DNA from: an uncultured Clostridia bacterium
Lineage (GTDB): Bacteria; Bacillota; Clostridia; Christensenellales; Borkfalkiaceae
Direction of reading: 5' to 3'
Length of the DNA: 7,250 bases
NCBI GenBank assembly: GCA_900548845.1
Contig: URMI01000049.1
Span: 1-7,250 of the forward strand
Shown here: positions 6,104-7,250 of the stretch, one piece after another
How the letters are laid out: every line of letters starts with the position of its first letter
How positions within the stretch are numbered: the first letter of the stretch is position 1
Notes under the pieces: generated by a model
Database searches by the model: none
What the model was told of the DNA's origin: nothing
What the model saw: only the letters and a program-made list of their open reading frames with translations
Translations under genes and position numbers: made by a program

Positions 6104-6132
6104 AGGATAGCGTATTTTATAAAAAAAGTCAA
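6104..6132 (-). promoter_or_regulatory. Candidate sigma-A promoter of the TtcA-like gene
   Basis: On the minus strand TTGACT (6132-6127) is followed after 17 bp by TATCCT (6109-6104), matching five and four of six consensus bases. Transcription would start only a few bases before the ATG at 6094, implying a leaderless or nearly leaderless message, in line with the missing ribosome binding site. An alternative -10 box, TATAAA (6121-6116), lacks a good -35 partner. Confidence 0.5.
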
Positions 6133-6160
6133 ACTATTTTTCGGCGGGGGCGCGCCGCGC

Positions 6161-6189
6161 TTGCTTTTTCGGAAATGAAATGCTATAGT
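6161..6189 (+). promoter_or_regulatory. Extended -10 promoter of the ArsB/NhaD-type transporter gene
   Basis: TTGCTT (6161-6166), a 17-bp spacer and TATAGT (6184-6189) form the promoter; TGC directly before the -10 box (6181-6183) makes an extended -10 element. Transcription would start near 6196, about 22 nt before the ATG. It is back to back with the TtcA-like promoter, with a palindromic GGCGCGCC (6149-6156) between the two -35 boxes. Confidence 0.65.
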
Positions 6190-6204
6190 ATAGCCGTTTT
6201 GCAC

Positions 6205-6209
6205 AGGAG
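6205..6209 (+). promoter_or_regulatory. Ribosome binding site of the ArsB/NhaD-type transporter gene
   Basis: AGGAG is 8 nt before the ATG at 6218, the same spacing as for the MFS gene, and it sets the start of an open frame that runs off the window. Confidence 0.8.
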
Positions 6210-6217
6210 AGAGAACT

Positions 6218-7250
6218 ATGGCTGAAAATACGCGCGCAAAGCGCTTTCTGCACATGGCGGGGCATCTCGCCAAAAACAACGTGGTGCTCCTCGTGGCGAT
6301 CGCCGCCGCGGCAGTCACCTGCTTTTTCGTCCCTTTCGACGCGGAGTACGCGGGCTATTTCGATTGGAGCACGCTCGCCTGCCTGTTTTGTACGCTCGCC
6401 GTCGTCGCGGCGTTCAAAAATATCCGCTTTTTCGTGTGGCTTGCCGACATCATCGTGCGCCGCTTCAAAAACATGCGCAATATTGCATTGGCGCTCGTCT
6501 TCGTCACCTTCTTCGGCTCGATGGTGATGGCGAACGACATGGCGCTCGTCACCTTCCTGCCGCTCGGCTATTTCGTGCTCGACTCGTGCGGCAACAAGAA
6601 GCAGACGGCGTTCGTCTTCATCATGCAGAACATCGCGGCGAATCTGGGCGGCATGCTCACCCCCTTCGGCAACCCGCAGAACCTCTATCTTTATTCCTAT
6701 TTCTCCATCCCCACGGGCGAATTCTTCGCCATCATGGCGATCCCCTTTGCCGCGGCGTTTTTTATGATCCTCGGCATCTGCCTCTTTGTCAAGCCCGAGC
6801 CCGCAGACCTAAAAGGCGTGCCGCAGAAGACGCCCTCCGTCTGGCGCTCCGTCGTCTACGGGCTCTTGTTCGCGCTCTCTCTTCTCATCGTCTTCCGCGT
6901 CTTCCCCTACTATTGGGGGCTCGTCGCCGTCGTCGCGGCGCTCCTCGTCCTCGACCCCCGCGCCCTTGTCCACGTCGATTATTCCCTTCTTCTCACCTTC
7001 TGCGCCTTCTTCGTGTTCTCGGGCAACCTTGCCCGCATCCCCGCCGTCGAGGAGACGTTGGGCGCGCTCGTCGAAAGGGACCCGCTCGCCGTCGGCGTTC
7101 TCTCCTGCCAGGTCATCTCCAACGTGCCTTCTTCGGTGCTCCTTTCCAAGTTTACGGAAAATTACCCCGCCCTCCTCATCGCGGTGAACGCGGGCGGGCT
7201 GGGCACGCCCATTGCGTCGCTCGCGAGCCTCATCACCCTCAACACCTACC
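6218..7250 (+). CDS. ArsB/NhaD (ion transporter) superfamily permease, 3' end outside window
   Basis: An open frame of 344 codons starts at ATG 6218 and continues past the right edge with no stop. The protein, MAENTRAKRF..., is highly hydrophobic with roughly nine or ten membrane segments so far. It has two matching half-site loops typical of the ion transporter superfamily: MANDMALVTFLPL (104-116) followed by NLGGMLTPFGNPQNLYLYS (142-160), and in the second half SNVPSSVLLSKF (301-312) followed by NAGGLGTPIASLASLI (324-339). In this superfamily such Asn/Gly/Pro re-entrant loops carry ions or carboxylates. A charged loop (192-210) separates the halves. Members include arsenite, Na+/H+ and citrate or dicarboxylate carriers; the substrate here is undetermined. 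Judging by family length, about 30-60 residues are missing. No ars genes are visible nearby. It is driven by its own promoter and divergent from the TtcA-like gene. Confidence 0.85.
   Translation, partial: MAENTRAKRFLHMAGHLAKNNVVLLVAIAAAAVTCFFVPFDAEYAGYFDWSTLACLFCTLAVVAAFKNIRFFVWLADIIVRRFKNMRNIALALVFVTFFGSMVMANDMALVTFLPLGYFVLDSCGNKKQTAFVFIMQNIAANLGGMLTPFGNPQNLYLYSYFSIPTGEFFAIMAIPFAAAFFMILGICLFVKPEPADLKGVPQKTPSVWRSVVYGLLFALSLLIVFRVFPYYWGLVAVVAALLVLDPRALVHVDYSLLLTFCAFFVFSGNLARIPAVEETLGALVERDPLAVGVLSCQVISNVPSSVLLSKFTENYPALLIAVNAGGLGTPIASLASLITLNTY

Noticed and set aside
5105..6178. Plus-strand open frame (357 codons) opposite the TtcA-like gene
   Set aside because: It crosses the bidirectional terminator, has no ribosome binding site and no family features, while the opposite strand encodes a clear PP-loop enzyme.

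Overview
The window looks like chromosomal DNA of a GC-rich member of the Firmicutes, probably a Clostridia-type gut lineage. The signs are AGGAG-type ribosome binding sites 8 to 10 nt from starts, sigma-A type promoters (one with both hexamers at consensus), a PP-loop tRNA thiolase resembling versions common in Clostridia, and a lipoprotein with BspA-type leucine-rich repeats. The placement is an inference from gene types and signals, not from a marker gene. There are no rRNA or tRNA genes, no CRISPR array, no transposase or integrase, and no sign of phage.

Layout, left to right. Positions 1-151 are non-coding and hold a GC-rich, hairpin-prone stretch that looks like a dispersed intergenic repeat. 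Position 152-1519 (+) is a 455-residue major facilitator transporter of the UMF1/Atg22-like type. Positions 1520-1697 hold several hairpins between convergent genes. Position 1698-3749 (-) is a full-length, five-domain elongation factor G paralogue of the EF-G-2 type with altered GTPase motifs. Positions 3750-3992 carry two back-to-back promoters. Position 3993-5222 (+) is a secreted lipoprotein with Cys/His repeats followed by leucine-rich repeats. It converges on 5246-6094 (-), a TtcA-family PP-loop ATPase, and the two genes share a strong bidirectional terminator. Another divergent promoter pair lies in 6095-6217. Position 6218 to the right edge (+) is an ion transporter of the ArsB/NhaD superfamily, cut by the window end.

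The five genes alternate in direction (+ - + - +), so each is probably its own transcription unit. I see no shared pathway: two membrane transporters, one translational GTPase, one tRNA-modifying enzyme and one surface lipoprotein. I found no convincing new multi-gene system. The most notable items are the EF-G paralogue without the usual switch II histidine, the two-part lipoprotein behind a consensus promoter with flanking direct repeats, a terminator built into the last codons of the thiolase gene, and the repeat-like left edge.
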